A stretch of 64,000 nucleotides of DNA from Sorex araneus (Eukaryota > Chordata > Mammalia > Eulipotyphla > Soricidae): contig NC_073302.1 in NCBI RefSeq assembly GCF_027595985.1, positions 18,167,311 through 18,231,310 of the forward strand, in the 5' to 3' direction. The position numbers and the translations under genes were made by a program. The notes under the pieces were generated by a model. It was not told where the DNA came from and made no database searches. It saw only the letters and a program-made list of their open reading frames with translations. Position 1 is the stretch's first letter. Each line of letters begins with the position of its first letter. Positions 46,979 through 57,942 of this stretch are shown piece by piece.

Positions 46979-47035
46979 ACAGAGAGAAGAGAGAGAGACA
47001 GACAGAGAAGAGAGAGAGGAGAGAGAGAGAGAAAA
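46928..47035. repeat. (CA)n followed by (GA)n tract
   Basis: About 23 CA units, then interrupted GAGAGACA and GAGA units. Confidence 0.93.
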
Positions 47036-47784
47036 CAGTCAAGCATGTGGGCATTGTTCTGACCCCTGCAGGACTAACGTGTCCCAGAGCTAGATGCAAG
47101 AGCCCAGATTCCTGCTCTGTACCGAGGTGAGCAACTTCTGCTCCTGAGCTCATGTCTCCATATTCCAAAGGAGGAGACCTGGCCCCACATGCCTGTACTT
47201 TCCAACTGTGGACTTGCTCCTGGGAGGGAGGTGATAACTCTTATTTTCTGGTGGAAGAACACATCAGCCCTGGGTGGCTGGGAGTGAGTGTGTGCTCAGA
47301 TAACCTCTTGCTCCAGACATCCCTGGTGACTCTCTCATAAATCACACTGGCCCTGAGAAAGGACATCCAATTCCCCAGGCTTTTCATCATGGTCAATTAG
47401 GGAATCAACCCAAGGGGTCAGTGTCACTCCCTTCAGCTGAGGTCAGACTCAATGCATGCCCAGTTCTCCTGCAAGCCTGGGAGCCAGAGACTGACAGATC
47501 TGTCCAGACACTGGTTCCACCAGGCAGTGACCTGGTATCCAGCCCCCTGTGGTCTGCACCTCCCTGTGAGCGCTCTCTGAGCTGGCCTATCAGCACACAC
47601 ACAGGATTTTGAAAAGGCCATTTATCTTCATTTGGGAGGCAACCACGATGCCATGGAAAGAAGTCAATTTGGCGTCAGAGAAGTGTCAGGATTTGGGGCA
47701 TGATGCCTTATCCCCTTAATATCCTCATCTGCTGGAGATTATTGAGAGAATGAGGTAAGCTGCTAATGAGCCGGATGGTGAGGA

Positions 47785-47948
47785 TGGCTGAGGAGATGGC
47801 TCAAAGGGCTAAAGTGAAGGATTTGCATGTGGGAATCCAGAGTTTGATCCCCAGCATTGCATGCTGCTCTGAGTACTGCCAGGAATGATTCCCGGGCACT
47901 GAGAAAAGAGTAGTCCCCCAATACAGTTGGAGGTGACCCCAACACACT
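47785..47948 (+). mobile_element. SOR-related SINE, old
   Basis: 'gaggagatggctcaaagggc' head, 'agtttgatccccagcattgc', 'gttggaggtgaccccaacac' end. Confidence 0.6.
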
Positions 47949-48089
47949 ACGTGATATAGGACCCAGCCTATAGAAGGTAAACTCATGAATGGCTTAAGTT
48001 ATGCAAAGTTGAAGATGAATAGTAACTGGATCTTGGTTGCCTCTCTAACTATGATGAATGAATTCAATCCGTGTATGAGCCCCGCCCTG

Positions 48090-48103
48090 CCCCCCCCCCC
48101 CCC
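48090..48103. repeat. C homopolymer
   Basis: Fourteen consecutive C, prone to sequencing length error. Confidence 0.9.
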
Positions 48104-48249
48104 GACCTGTATGTTCCTTGAGGCACTTGTCTTCTTGTCTGTATTCCAGGGTAACTGCACTCACCCACCACTGGTGGCCCAACACCCATACTTTGAACTC
48201 TTCCCTGGAGTTTAGACTCTGGTCTCCTCCATCCTGCTTTCTCTCGAGG

Positions 48250-48426
48250 GACTGGAGAGCTAAGGCAGGAATTCCCTTTATACTGCATCTGATCCTGATT
48301 TGATCCCTGGCATCACGTCTGGTTCCCCGAGAACCACCAGGAGTGACCTCTGAGCACAGAGCCAGGAGAATAAGCCCTGAACACTGGCCAGGTGTGAAGC
48401 AAAAGCCAAACAAATGAAAACAAAAC
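48250..48426 (+). mobile_element. SOR-related SINE near the CCP4/5 exon
   Basis: 'ggactggagagctaaggcag', 'gagaaccaccaggagtgacc', 'agccctgaacactggccagg', ending in AAACAAAACC. It lies about 105 bp from the donor at 48,532. Confidence 0.65.
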
Positions 48427-48532
48427 CATCCTGTGGTAGAGGTAAGGTGCCTGGTAACCCAGAGTGGCACTAGCCCTGAATTCCTGGAAGGATGCGTCCC
48501 TCCCACTGCTTGTCCTCGTGAGGCCATCATAC

Positions 48533-48680
48533 CTATGGCATAGCCTTCAGGGCACTGCAGCTTGAGGTTGCTGTTGAGCTGGTCTGGAGCAGAGCACTGG
48601 CCTTGCATCTCCTGGCAGACATGGAAGGAGCCACTCCAGGTGCCATCTTTCCGGCAGTGGATAATGTTGCTCCCGCGTCC
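48533..48680 (-). CDS. PAPPA: PAPPA exon: end of CCP4 and start of CCP5 (human exon 18 equivalent)
   Basis: This 148 bp exon starts in phase 0 after a tag acceptor (48682-48681) and ends one base into a Gly codon, with donor gtatga from 48532. It encodes GRGSNIIHCRKDGTWSGSFH, then VCQEMQGQCSAPDQLNSN and LKLQCPEGYAIG. This closes CCP4 with the usual Trp before the last Cys, and opens CCP5. Where I recall human PAPP-A having Asn-Gly-Ser after the Trp (a glycosylation sequon, N1465 by count), this sequence reads Ser-Gly-Ser, so that site is absent here. The donor is less consensus than those of the neighbouring exons. Confidence 0.95.
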
Positions 48681-49015
48681 CTAAGCACCAAAAAAGCACA
48701 GTGAGGTAGAGGAAAATCCAAGCTCCCAATCTCAGATCACCTTCTCAAAAACAGAGACAGACTCTTATCTCCCCAGAGCTCTGAAATATTCCAGAGCCCT
48801 TTCTTCCTGATGGTGAAAACCCAAGCACCCTGAAATGGAGGCTTTGTGAACAAATTAATTTTGCAGATAGGGAAACTGAGGATTCACCAAAAAGCTTGGG
48901 CACAGTTACCTTAAGAGGCTGATTCTATGGTTTCCTCAATTCAAGATTAGTGTTCTTTCAGAAGTTTCAAACTGAAACAAGTGGTTTGCTTGTTGGTTGT
49001 GTTTTTCAACTAAAA

Positions 49016-49266
49016 TAGCACTGTAGCTCTGTCCTCCCATTGCTCATTGATTTGCTCGAGCGAGCACCAGTAACATCTCCATTGTGAGACTTCTTGTTAC
49101 TGTTTTTGGCATATTAAATATGCCACGGGGAGCTTGCCTGGCTCTGCCGTGTGGGTGGGATACTCTCGGTAGCTTGCTGGGCTCTCCGAGAGGGACAGAG
49201 GAGTCAAATCCAGATCAGCCGCATGCAAGGCAAATGTCCTACCTGCTGTGCTATTGCTTCAGCCCC
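49016..49266 (-). mobile_element. SOR SINE, long-body type
   Basis: Antisense long form: 'gatttgctcgagcgagcacc', 'ttactgtttttggcatatta', 'gggtgggatactctcggtag', 'gtgctattgcttcagcccc'. The flanking 'aaaatag' repeats could be the target-site duplication. Confidence 0.88.
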
Positions 49267-49469
49267 AAAATAGTAGGGAATTAAATGACCCCAAATCATA
49301 CTATGGGTAAGAGCATGGGTGCTGGAATGCCTAGTGAGGAGGCAGATATACACCAAAATTGGTTTCTCCCAAGTCAATGAGAAAGCTGCCAGCTAGCCTG
49401 GCAATTCTGACCCTGATAAGTGTTCTTTTGAGCACGCCCTCTCTCTCTTCCCTTTTTCCCCCTTCTTTT

Positions 49470-49725
49470 AATGCATATTATTCCAATCATCCCTATTCCA
49501 CTCTATTCCGTTCCAGTATATTCCATTCCATGTCACTCCACTCTACTCCAGTCTATTCTGCTTTATTCCAATCCATTCCAATCATTATGTTTCTCTCCAT
49601 TTTATTCCACTCCACACCACTCTATTTGACTTCATTCCACTCCATTATATTCCACTCCATTCTACTATGGTATTTCATTCCATTTCACTCCATTCATTTT
49701 CATTTCATTTCTTCCTAGTCCATTC
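49470..49725. repeat. Degenerate ATTCC pentanucleotide array
   Basis: About 250 bp of TTCCA-like units ('ccattccatgtcactccact', 'ttccaatccattccaatcat'), diverged and probably old. The unit resembles the GGAAT repeat of classical human satellites II and III. Confidence 0.75.
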
Positions 49726-49877
49726 CATCAGTAATGACACCAATGTGGCATACTTCTGCACCCCAGCATTGTGTTTCTATTATCAAAATGGTTTTCTTTA
49801 TTTCCCTGAAAATTGTTATTGAAACAACACTGGTTTATACCATTACATATGTTTCAGGACTGCAGCTTTATTTTGAT

Positions 49878-50032
49878 TTGGGGGCCACTTTTGGCAGTGC
49901 TCAGAGCTGACTCCTGGCTCTGCACTCAGGGGTCACTCTTGGTGGTGCACAGGGAACCATATGCAATGCCAGGGGTTGAAATGTGGTAGGACACATGCAA
50001 GGCAACTCTGCTGCACAACTCTATGGCTTGAC
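49878..50032 (-). mobile_element. SOR SINE, diverged
   Basis: Antisense: 'tggctctgcactcaggggtc', 'ccatatgcaatgccaggggt', 'acatgcaaggcaactctgct'. Confidence 0.7.
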
Positions 50033-50499
50033 ATCTGTATAAGCACCATTACAATACCGGCACACATCTAATATCCATGTGCTCCATACACTTAACCACC
50101 TTTACCCATATCACCTACTCTCAAGCAATCTTCCCTCTGGTTCCTACCATTCTGTTGTCAGAATCTTAGGGTGTACTTTTGCTTTGCTTGGTTCATTCAT
50201 CTATTCACCCCTCCCGGTCTCATTGGTTGAAATGCAGTTTACAACTTTTGTAAGATGTAGGTTAAAGGTTTCTTGCATACCTGTTCTTTTCAATGCCAGA
50301 GATTGCATGAGAAGGACAAATTTTATAAAACTTTTAGAACTGTCATCAAGAACTATTTCTTTGTGTCCAGTTCCTTGGGGTCCACAGGCAAAGAGAGCCC
50401 TACCAGTCCATTACTGAGCCAGAGGCAGGAGCATAAAAGAAGAGTCTGAGAAGCAGTCATCCCTGTCAGTAGGATGCACCTGAGGGGATTACCCAGGTA

Positions 50500-50760
50500 T
50501 GAGGAATAGGGAAAGTCTCTTTGAGAAACGGTGGAGGGAAGTTTTCAAGGATGCAGACTCTTGGGAGTGGAACAAGGTAGAAAGACCTTCCTGGAAGACT
50601 AAAGGCTGTGGACAGTTCAGAGAGCCTTGTGTGTCTGTGGTCTTGGGAACTAGTAAGGAAGAAGAGAAGGTGAGCTGGTATGGAAGAGAGAGAAAGGGGA
50701 TTTCAAGGTCAACTTTATGGACTTTGGACTTAATGTTGGATGTGGATGATTAGGGTGTTT
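50500..50760 (+). mobile_element. Old mammalian interspersed repeat, family not named
   Basis: Phrases such as 'gaagagaaggtgagctggta' and 'tatggactttggacttaatg' follow the same ancient family as 25,300. Confidence 0.35.
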
Positions 50761-51253
50761 AGAGGGTTTCTGCATAGGAGTCCATCTACCTGGCAATGAG
50801 GTCTACATTCAAACCCTTTCAAACTAATAAGAAGATAAAATCTACTTGATGCTCGACGAGGTAAGCATGCTACACCCATGCAAAAATTCCCAGTATGCTC
50901 TAAGCTTTCCCATCCTTCACTCTGCCCAGTGCTTGCCCTCTCCAGCTCCGCCAGCCCACCTTCGACTTCAACGCTGGCTGCAAGTGTTCTGAAATGTTCT
51001 GAATGCTGTTTCACGCGACCATTCTTCCATGCTCCTGCTCTTTCTATGTGCCACGTTTCCACCCCACACTCATCCATCAGACAAACGCCTTCTCTGACAG
51101 AAACCAACCCCTCCCCTCCAAGTGCCAACCAGTTATGCAGAGACAATACTTTAGGGTGCTCTGACACACCATACCTCTTTGCATCTTTTGCCACCTAGAT
51201 AAAGAAACCGTATTCATCCTGTGTCCTCAGGGGTCTTTCCTAAGACTTCAAAG

Positions 51254-51268
51254 CCCCCCCCCCCCCCC
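51254..51268. repeat. C homopolymer
   Basis: Fifteen consecutive C followed by GCCGCC. Confidence 0.9.
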
Positions 51269-52044
51269 GCCGCCACTGGGTCAACACATTCATTTATTAT
51301 GTTGTTCTTCCAAAAACTGTGTCTGACAAAATATGTCATAGTCAGGTAGAGGGTTATAGAAGACATCTGTTTAACAAACAAGAAGATAAAACAAATGGGT
51401 GGATGAATAAATGAATAAATTACATAAGTGAAGAAATTAATCAATGATTGCATGATGAGGAAATGAACAAACCCTTTCAAAGGGCTGATGCAGGCGGAAG
51501 CTTTCCTGCTGAGAGAACAGCTGCAAGGAGACAGGATTTAGAAGCAAAAGCCACCCCCTACCCTGCTCCTCCCGGGGGCCTCTCCTAGGCCAGCATGAAG
51601 AGGACTGTGGTACAGTGGAAACCTCTGTGGCCATGGGGAAGGGTGGACCATCCTAAGCAAGCAGCTGCTGAGGGCTTTGCAGAATGCACTTCAAGAGTTT
51701 CTGTGTGAGCTCAGGGAAAGTTGAGGGAAAGTTTCACATGGCTTCAGAGAACTCTGACTCTCCCTCTCAGAGCCCCAAGCCTCAGGCCCCATGATTCCAT
51801 GGGGCCCTCCGGGGAGAAAGAAATTGACCCCAATTTCCTGGAGCTTTGGCCTGGGCCTATGATGCATTTGGCCTCCAGCCCCTGAAGGGCTGCAGACCTC
51901 AGCACAATGTGGGCCAGAGCTGGCTGGCTGAGGCGCTGGGTCTGCAGCACAGAGTGTATTCGAATGAGCTCACATGTGCTCAGGAAAGTTCACACTGGAG
52001 AGGCTTCACTACAGAAGGTGAGGGCATCAAGGCACTGTTCTGCT

Positions 52045-52093
52045 TGTCCCCAGTCTCTCTCTCCCTCTCCCTGTCCCTGTCCCTCTCCCTCCC

Positions 52094-52137
<44 letters not shown>

Positions 52138-52207
52138 TTCCTGTCCCTCTCCCTCTCCCTCCCTCTCTCTCTCCCTCTCTCTCTCTTTCTCTCTCTCCCT
52201 CCCTCTC

Positions 52208-52238
<31 letters not shown>

Positions 52239-52315
52239 TTCTCCCCCCCTCTGCACTTGGTCTCTCCTCCCTCTCTTTCTCCCTCCAACCCCCCACCCCC
52301 ACCCATCTCAGGTCT
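52045..52315. repeat. Long CT-rich polypyrimidine tract
   Basis: About 270 bp almost all C and T (CTCT, CCCTCTC and CTGTCC units). Open frames of Ser-Leu or Arg-Glu repeats here are artefacts. Confidence 0.93.
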
Positions 52316-52631
52316 AGTCTTGAGTCTTGCTGCCACATGTGTCTTGCTCCCCACTTCCACACCCTATGTCCCTGCAAGGTGCTTTACACATGCAACTTTC
52401 TGGAGCCTCCCAGGCTGAAACCTCATTGAAGCCTAGATCTTAGGGCCCTAAGTGCTTGCCTCCCGCCTGGTTTGTCTTCCAAGTTTCAAGACTAGTTTTT
52501 TTTAACAGAAGAATATGATGTTAAGAATTCAAGCTGGGTAAACCTGAGACCCCACTTTTCCCTGTGCACGGGCACAGGCTGTCACTGGGTTGTTGAGCTC
52601 TGAAAGCATAGTTCTGTGGGCTAAGTGGAAA

Positions 52632-52635
<4 letters not shown>

Positions 52636-52688
<53 letters not shown>

Positions 52689-52692
52689 CTCT
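52636..52692. repeat. (CT)n microsatellite
   Basis: About 25 CT units with one interruption. Confidence 0.95.
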
Positions 52693-54554
52693 CTGTTGAA
52701 ATTTCTTAGCAGAGAGTTGAACATCCTTTGGCTAAAGATTCTGCCTGTCTCTGCCTGAGCATTCCAGTCTGAGACAGTGAACTGTGCCTCTCAAACTCTT
52801 CTTCACCACACAGGTCCTCCAAGAGCTGAGTTCTTCATCTGTCAAATGGCAGAATCATGTCTGATTAGCCTAAAGACTGGCTTCTAGCAAATGCTCAATG
52901 AACTCTGACTGTTGCTAGCGACTTTGATCCCCATTCAATACCCTCACAAGTGTTCTGTTTTCTTTAAGTAGATACAAAGATAGCATGGAGTCACAAGAGT
53001 AATAAGCTTGGCCAGAAAACCAGAGTTTGAGCAAATACTTAATTAGGAGACTTGACTGTTAAAGGGCAAATTCTAGGGGTCAATGGAAGGGGAAGGTACT
53101 ATGGACAGTGGTGAAGGAATACTGGTACTCTGGAGGTACCAAATACAGTGGGGAATGTAATATGTTCCCCTTAAAATATATCATCATTTACACACTATAA
53201 ATAATGTTACCTCAATCAATCTTAACTATAAAGAGGGGCATGTTTTGGTAATTTGTTGTATGGATTTGGAGTAAGTCCTTTTCTTCTCTAGGCTGCATAA
53301 CATAAAAAAAGGATTTTAGAAGTCCTGCCCAGCTCTAATACACACAGGTCTGCGGTGTTCTAACTGCTGGTAGGAAGCCCAGGGTAAGCATGAGGCAACT
53401 TGGAACCTGCAAGATGTCCTTGCACACAGAAGCACCTAGGAGAGCTCTACTGGGTCCAAAGGAGAGCTCAGAGGCAGAGTCAGCTGCAGGTTACTGGAGG
53501 CATGGCCCTGGAATCCAGCCTGGTGATCCCCCCCCTTGGACTTCCTTCCCCCTTTTCCTGTTTTGCTCCTTCCTGCTCAATTGCTGAAATCTACCTTTGT
53601 AACATTATTTCCTCCACAAAGCACTTTTGGCTTTTTCCTCTTTTGCTGCGAGCCCCTTGGCTGCATCTCCTACAAAGCAAAGATTAGGCTGTACCAATGC
53701 AAAGATTTGGCTGCTCACTCTCCTAATCACCCACAAAATTCCCACGTGCCATCTCAGACACCGAGCTATCCAATCCTCATGCTGCTCAAGAGCATCTGAA
53801 CTGGATTAAATGCTGGGACAATTAGCACCTCTCCCTCAGACTTGGATAAGGAATCCCCACCTTTTGCCACTAGCCTGCCCCTGGAATATTCAAAGACAGG
53901 GGCTGTGGAGTCAGGCAACCCCATGTACAAACTTGCAACCATGGGTAAGAATTGCACCCCCTGGCTTTCTTTCACCTTTCTCAAAGGTGTACTGAGAGTT
54001 GTCCAAGTGAAACTGTCTGTTGCACTTTGGCATCCAGGAAATATTTTAATCACCAAGGCTCTGTTTACAGAGATAAATATACTGTGATTTCCAGAGCTGG
54101 ACTGTTCCAGATGGTGCCACTATGCAAGGGTGGCTGTCTAGATTTAAATGTGAGCCATTTACAGTGAAAAAAATAGTTTCTTATTTAGCTGCTCACTCTT
54201 TCAAGCCACATTTTAAGTGCTTTGTAGTCAGACCTGGCTAGTGTCCCCATAATGCTTTGATCAGGTAAGAAACTGTTTCATCACAGTAGAAACTAAGAAT
54301 GGAACGTAGTAGCCTAGAGAGTTTATATCTTCTCTTGGTTTATCTGAGCAAGAAAACAGGTTTCTTGTGGTTTATACCAGTTTTACCACACAGACCCAGA
54401 CCTCAATGATGGTTTGTCCCTTCTCTGACTTTTGAGGAGGAGCTACTGGCAGGGGGCTGACATTCAACCACTGCCTTTATTTCTGGATTATAGAGGAACC
54501 CACAAGCAGCATTAAGGATTCTTTCCATTACTGGTGACCTTAAAAACAGGCTAG

Positions 54555-54745
54555 CTTCAACTGAAGAGATAATATAGGAGTGGAGCAGTTGCCTTGCATG
54601 TGGATGACCCCAGTTTGATTACCAACAGCACATATGGTCCCCTGAGTAGCCAGGAGTGAGCCCTGAGCACAGAACCAGGCATCCATCCCAAACAGCACAC
54701 GGTATGGTCCTAAAACTCAAAAGAAAAAGAAAAAGAAAAAGAAAG
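54555..54745 (+). mobile_element. SOR SINE with (AAAAAG)n tail
   Basis: 'gagataatataggagtggag' head, 'catatggtcccctgagtagc', 'gccctgagcacagaaccagg', and an A-rich tail expanded to AAAAAG units at 54,719-54,743. Confidence 0.75.
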
Positions 54746-57412
54746 CCATTCACTTGTGCTTTCCTTAGCCAGGGCTGCCATGGATGCACTATGCAATTCC
54801 AGAGAACACTCCTACATCTGTATTTAACCCTACTTACTCCTCACACATAAACTAGGAGAGAGATATAGCATCTTTCCCTGCTTCCTTGTCCCCTCCCCCA
54901 CCCACTCCCCTTTTAATCATGAGGGAACTGAAAGTTAAAGGGTTAAATATTCACGTCCTTCAGCTAGCAAGGGGTGGAGTCAAGATTCAATCTCAGAATC
55001 TAACTGGCTCCCAAGGAATGAATGAAGTGTGTGGGGGGGGTGATTTGTTCATTTGTTTTCAGTGGGAGAGAAAGTGTGAGTCTTTCCTACAATAGCTCAC
55101 ATCTTCTCCTGCCAGGATCTGGAACTTGTTTGAAAAGCAAAGCATTCCTGCTCCCTACAAGCTGTTTGATTCAAGATGCTCCGGGGCCGTACATTTCTGC
55201 TATGTTTACAGGCAGCAAGAGGGGATCTGAGGTGAATACTAGATTTGGCTCTCAGGCCGCTGGTCTGAGGGCAGAGGAAATTCATTTTCTGTACAAACTA
55301 GAAACGTCAATCGTATTAGGAGCCCATTTGGCATACACTCCCTCATTCTTTGAGCTGACAAGTAATACCCAGTTCCTTTGCATCCAGCCTCTCTGCCAGT
55401 TACCAGAGAGAGCTCCTTGAGTGTCTGACAAATTTACATTTTCCTCTCCTTTAAATACAAACTGGCCATGAAAGATACTTGGCAGGCCCCAGGCAGACTG
55501 GGTTTCAGTTTGATAACATGACCACGGCCAGAATATTATTTGGCTCAGCCATTTGGTTAACTGTTCGCAATAGTTTCATGCAGGGGAATGAGAGCGAAGT
55601 TGATCCGTCTGCGTGAGGCCATGGTAATCCCTGGCCATTGCTCGTTCCGGCTCTGGCTTCTGCTTCCCTGGCAGCCAGGGATGAGAATGACTCCAGTATT
55701 CAGGCATCCGTGTGTTCGCTATAAAGGATTTTCAGGTAGTACCTATTGGACACAGTCTGTTCATTTCTTGGGGGTAAGGAGGAGCAGGGGGAAAGGGGCT
55801 CACATTCAGACCATGCCCACACTGCTGTGTCACCTTATCTGGCTCAGCAACTTCTCTGTCCTCCTGGCCATTTCTCACCTCCTGCCACTTTCAGAGCACT
55901 GCTATGGAGAGCTTGGCCCCATCCCAAGTGATGAAAACACAGGTCAGATTAAAAACACAGTGAAGGATTTCACGGCTCAGTAGGGGGGATTGGAAATGAA
56001 CTACAATGCAGTGTAGCCAATGCTCTGAAGGGGAAACCCCCAAGGGTGTGTGCAGGGGGGGCCCACAGGAGAGGGAACTGCAGGAAAGGGGTACTTGGCT
56101 GAACTGTGGAGCTGATTCAGAGTGAGGCAGTTGGGAAAAGTGACAGGAGCTCTTTCAGGTTGACAATCCAGGGAGAGCCATATTCCTGCTGATGCGTTAA
56201 AGGGTGTGAAAGTACACTAGGGAACTAGGTCCTTTGCTCTGATGACGGGATTCGTGAAGGGCATTGATCTGAAGACTGGTCATGATCGGATATATTGTTC
56301 TCAGCAAAGAACATTGGCAGAAATGTGGAGAATTATTCTGGAGAGAGGCAAGAGAATGAAAGCAGGGAGGTGAGCCTGAGGCTGCATGGTGGCGTAGCCA
56401 AGGCCAAGGATGTGACTCGGGGCAGGGGAATGGGAATAGAAGGGAACGGCTATAGGTGGGACCTGTCACAGTCTGGATGTGGGGAGCAGCCTCTGGAGTT
56501 ACAGAGGGTGCTCTGGTGGTGCCTGACCTCTGGGAGGGGCTGAGAAAGGCCTAAAAGGAGCTGATATTACTGGACCCAAATTGGCTTCACCTGGCTGATG
56601 ACAACTGCATCCTGGGACTCATGGACTCATCAGACCCACATGGTTGATTGTCAAGGAGATGGTCCTCTTGCACTTAGACATCTTGGAGACAGCTGATCTC
56701 TCACCTCCTTTGCCCATTCTTGGCGCCATAAAAATGTCTATTGTACTGGGTGATTGAGGAAAAGTCTCACACAGGTCCTTCATCAGAGGCAGGAAAGCTC
56801 CTTGGGCTTTCTCTAGATTTCCCAGAGGAAACAAAATGAAGGACAAACTCTGCCATTCTATCCTTCTGCTCTCCTCTTTTTCAGTGTTGTCAACATTGCT
56901 AGTACAACACTTCTCATCACTCCTAGTCCAAATGTCGTTCCTTGTCTCTGGAAACTTGAGGAGTCAGTTGCTATCTAAAGATCATGGGAGTTTTGTAATT
57001 TCAAATACTTTTAGAGTTCAACTTAGGAGGTGACGGGGGTAGAAAGAAAACAGCCCTGGTCATTTCTGTCAGCTTAAATTCAACTTTGATCAATTTTATA
57101 TCCTGGGATCCTACACATGAATTTCCTTTGTAAGAGTTCCAATACTAAAATTTTTTTTCAAATCTAAGAATCTCCGAACAAATAAAACATGGTTTTATAG
57201 GGAGAAAAAAAAAACAAAACTCACAAAACTCAGAGATATCACAAAGAAAGATCATTCAAACAGGTTTTTCACTTTGGCTTTGGTGGTATAACTATTAGAC
57301 AAAGCTGGTATCTATAGAGAATGTCTAGAAGAGGTTCTTACGATACAAGTTGGTTTGGGAGAAGCATAGAGGAGAGGGGCACATGCATAGTGTCATGTTC
57401 AAGGAGTCTTAC

Positions 57413-57584
57413 CTGGTTGGTATCACTGTCTTCACACTTGATCCTACACTCGCTGTTGAACTGGAAGCCATTAGTGCATTGGTAGAGCCCGTGGAATTTC
57501 GCTGGAGGTGGATCACAAGTCACAGGAACACAAGCTCCCTCCTGCCAGCTTCCATCTTGGGTACACTGAGTCTTGAATGCCCGT
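57413..57584 (-). CDS. PAPPA: PAPPA exon: end of CCP3 and start of CCP4 (human exon 17 equivalent)
   Basis: This 172 bp exon supplies the last base of the Lys codon split by the preceding intron, then 57 whole codons: RAFKTQCTQDGSWQEGAC closes CCP3, and VTCDPPPAKFHGLYQC with NGFQFNSECRIKCEDSDTNQ opens CCP4. The acceptor AG is at 57586-57585 after a C/T-rich tract, and the donor is gtaaga from 57412, leaving phase 0. The conserved Gly-Ser-Trp before the final Cys of CCP3 is present. No frameshift or stop is seen. The only differences I can name from remembered human PAPP-A are conservative ones near the end (DTNQ in place of DASQ). Confidence 0.95.
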
Positions 57585-57802
57585 CTTGAAGGAGGGAGGG
57601 TGGGGCAGAGAGAGAGAGTGGGGGGAAGGGATAAATCTAGCATCAATTTCCTTGCTTATATTCATGTCCTACTGGCATACTCAGCCTGTTCTGGAACCAG
57701 CAAACGTCTTATTTCCCATTCTCATTCTCTCTGTGTCTCACTAGGTGGTTGAGGAGTATGTGTCACATGTTTAGGGACTAAAAGAAACTCATAAAAATTG
57801 TG

Positions 57803-57942
57803 ACCAGAGCAATAGTACAGCAGCGAGGGTGCTTGCCTAGCACAGAGCTTCCCTGAAACCATCCCCAGCATCCCATATGGTCCCTTAAGCACCACCAAGA
57901 GTGATACCTGTAGAGAGTTAGAGGTAAACCATGAAAACTGCT
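57803..57942 (+). mobile_element. SOR SINE, 5' part, split by L1
   Basis: 'accagagcaatagtacagca' head and 'cagcatcccatatggtccct', running up to 'gaaaactgct' where the L1 begins. Its 3' part resumes at 59,462. Confidence 0.8.

Larger units (their letters stand above)
44642..48532 (-). other. PAPPA: PAPPA intron
   Basis: A 3,891 bp intron that begins just left of the CCP4/5 exon. It contains four SOR copies or fragments (46,070, 46,595, 47,785 and 48,250), a (CA)n/(GA)n compound tract at 46,928-47,035 and the right end of the GC-rich block (to about 45,250). Nothing resembling an exon is visible. Confidence 0.9.
48681..57412 (-). other. PAPPA: PAPPA intron
   Basis: An 8,732 bp intron with two SOR copies at its left end, a pentanucleotide satellite-like tract at 49,470-49,725, an older repeat at 50,500-50,760, two long CT-rich tracts (52,045-52,315 and 52,636-52,692) and one SOR at 54,555. 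The stretches 53,400-54,300 and 54,850-57,400 are repeat-poor unique sequence that could include conserved non-coding elements. Confidence 0.9.

Noticed and set aside
51980-52418. Overlapping frames of 88 to 190 codons
   Set aside because: Low-complexity Ser-Leu/Arg-Glu products of the polypyrimidine tract.
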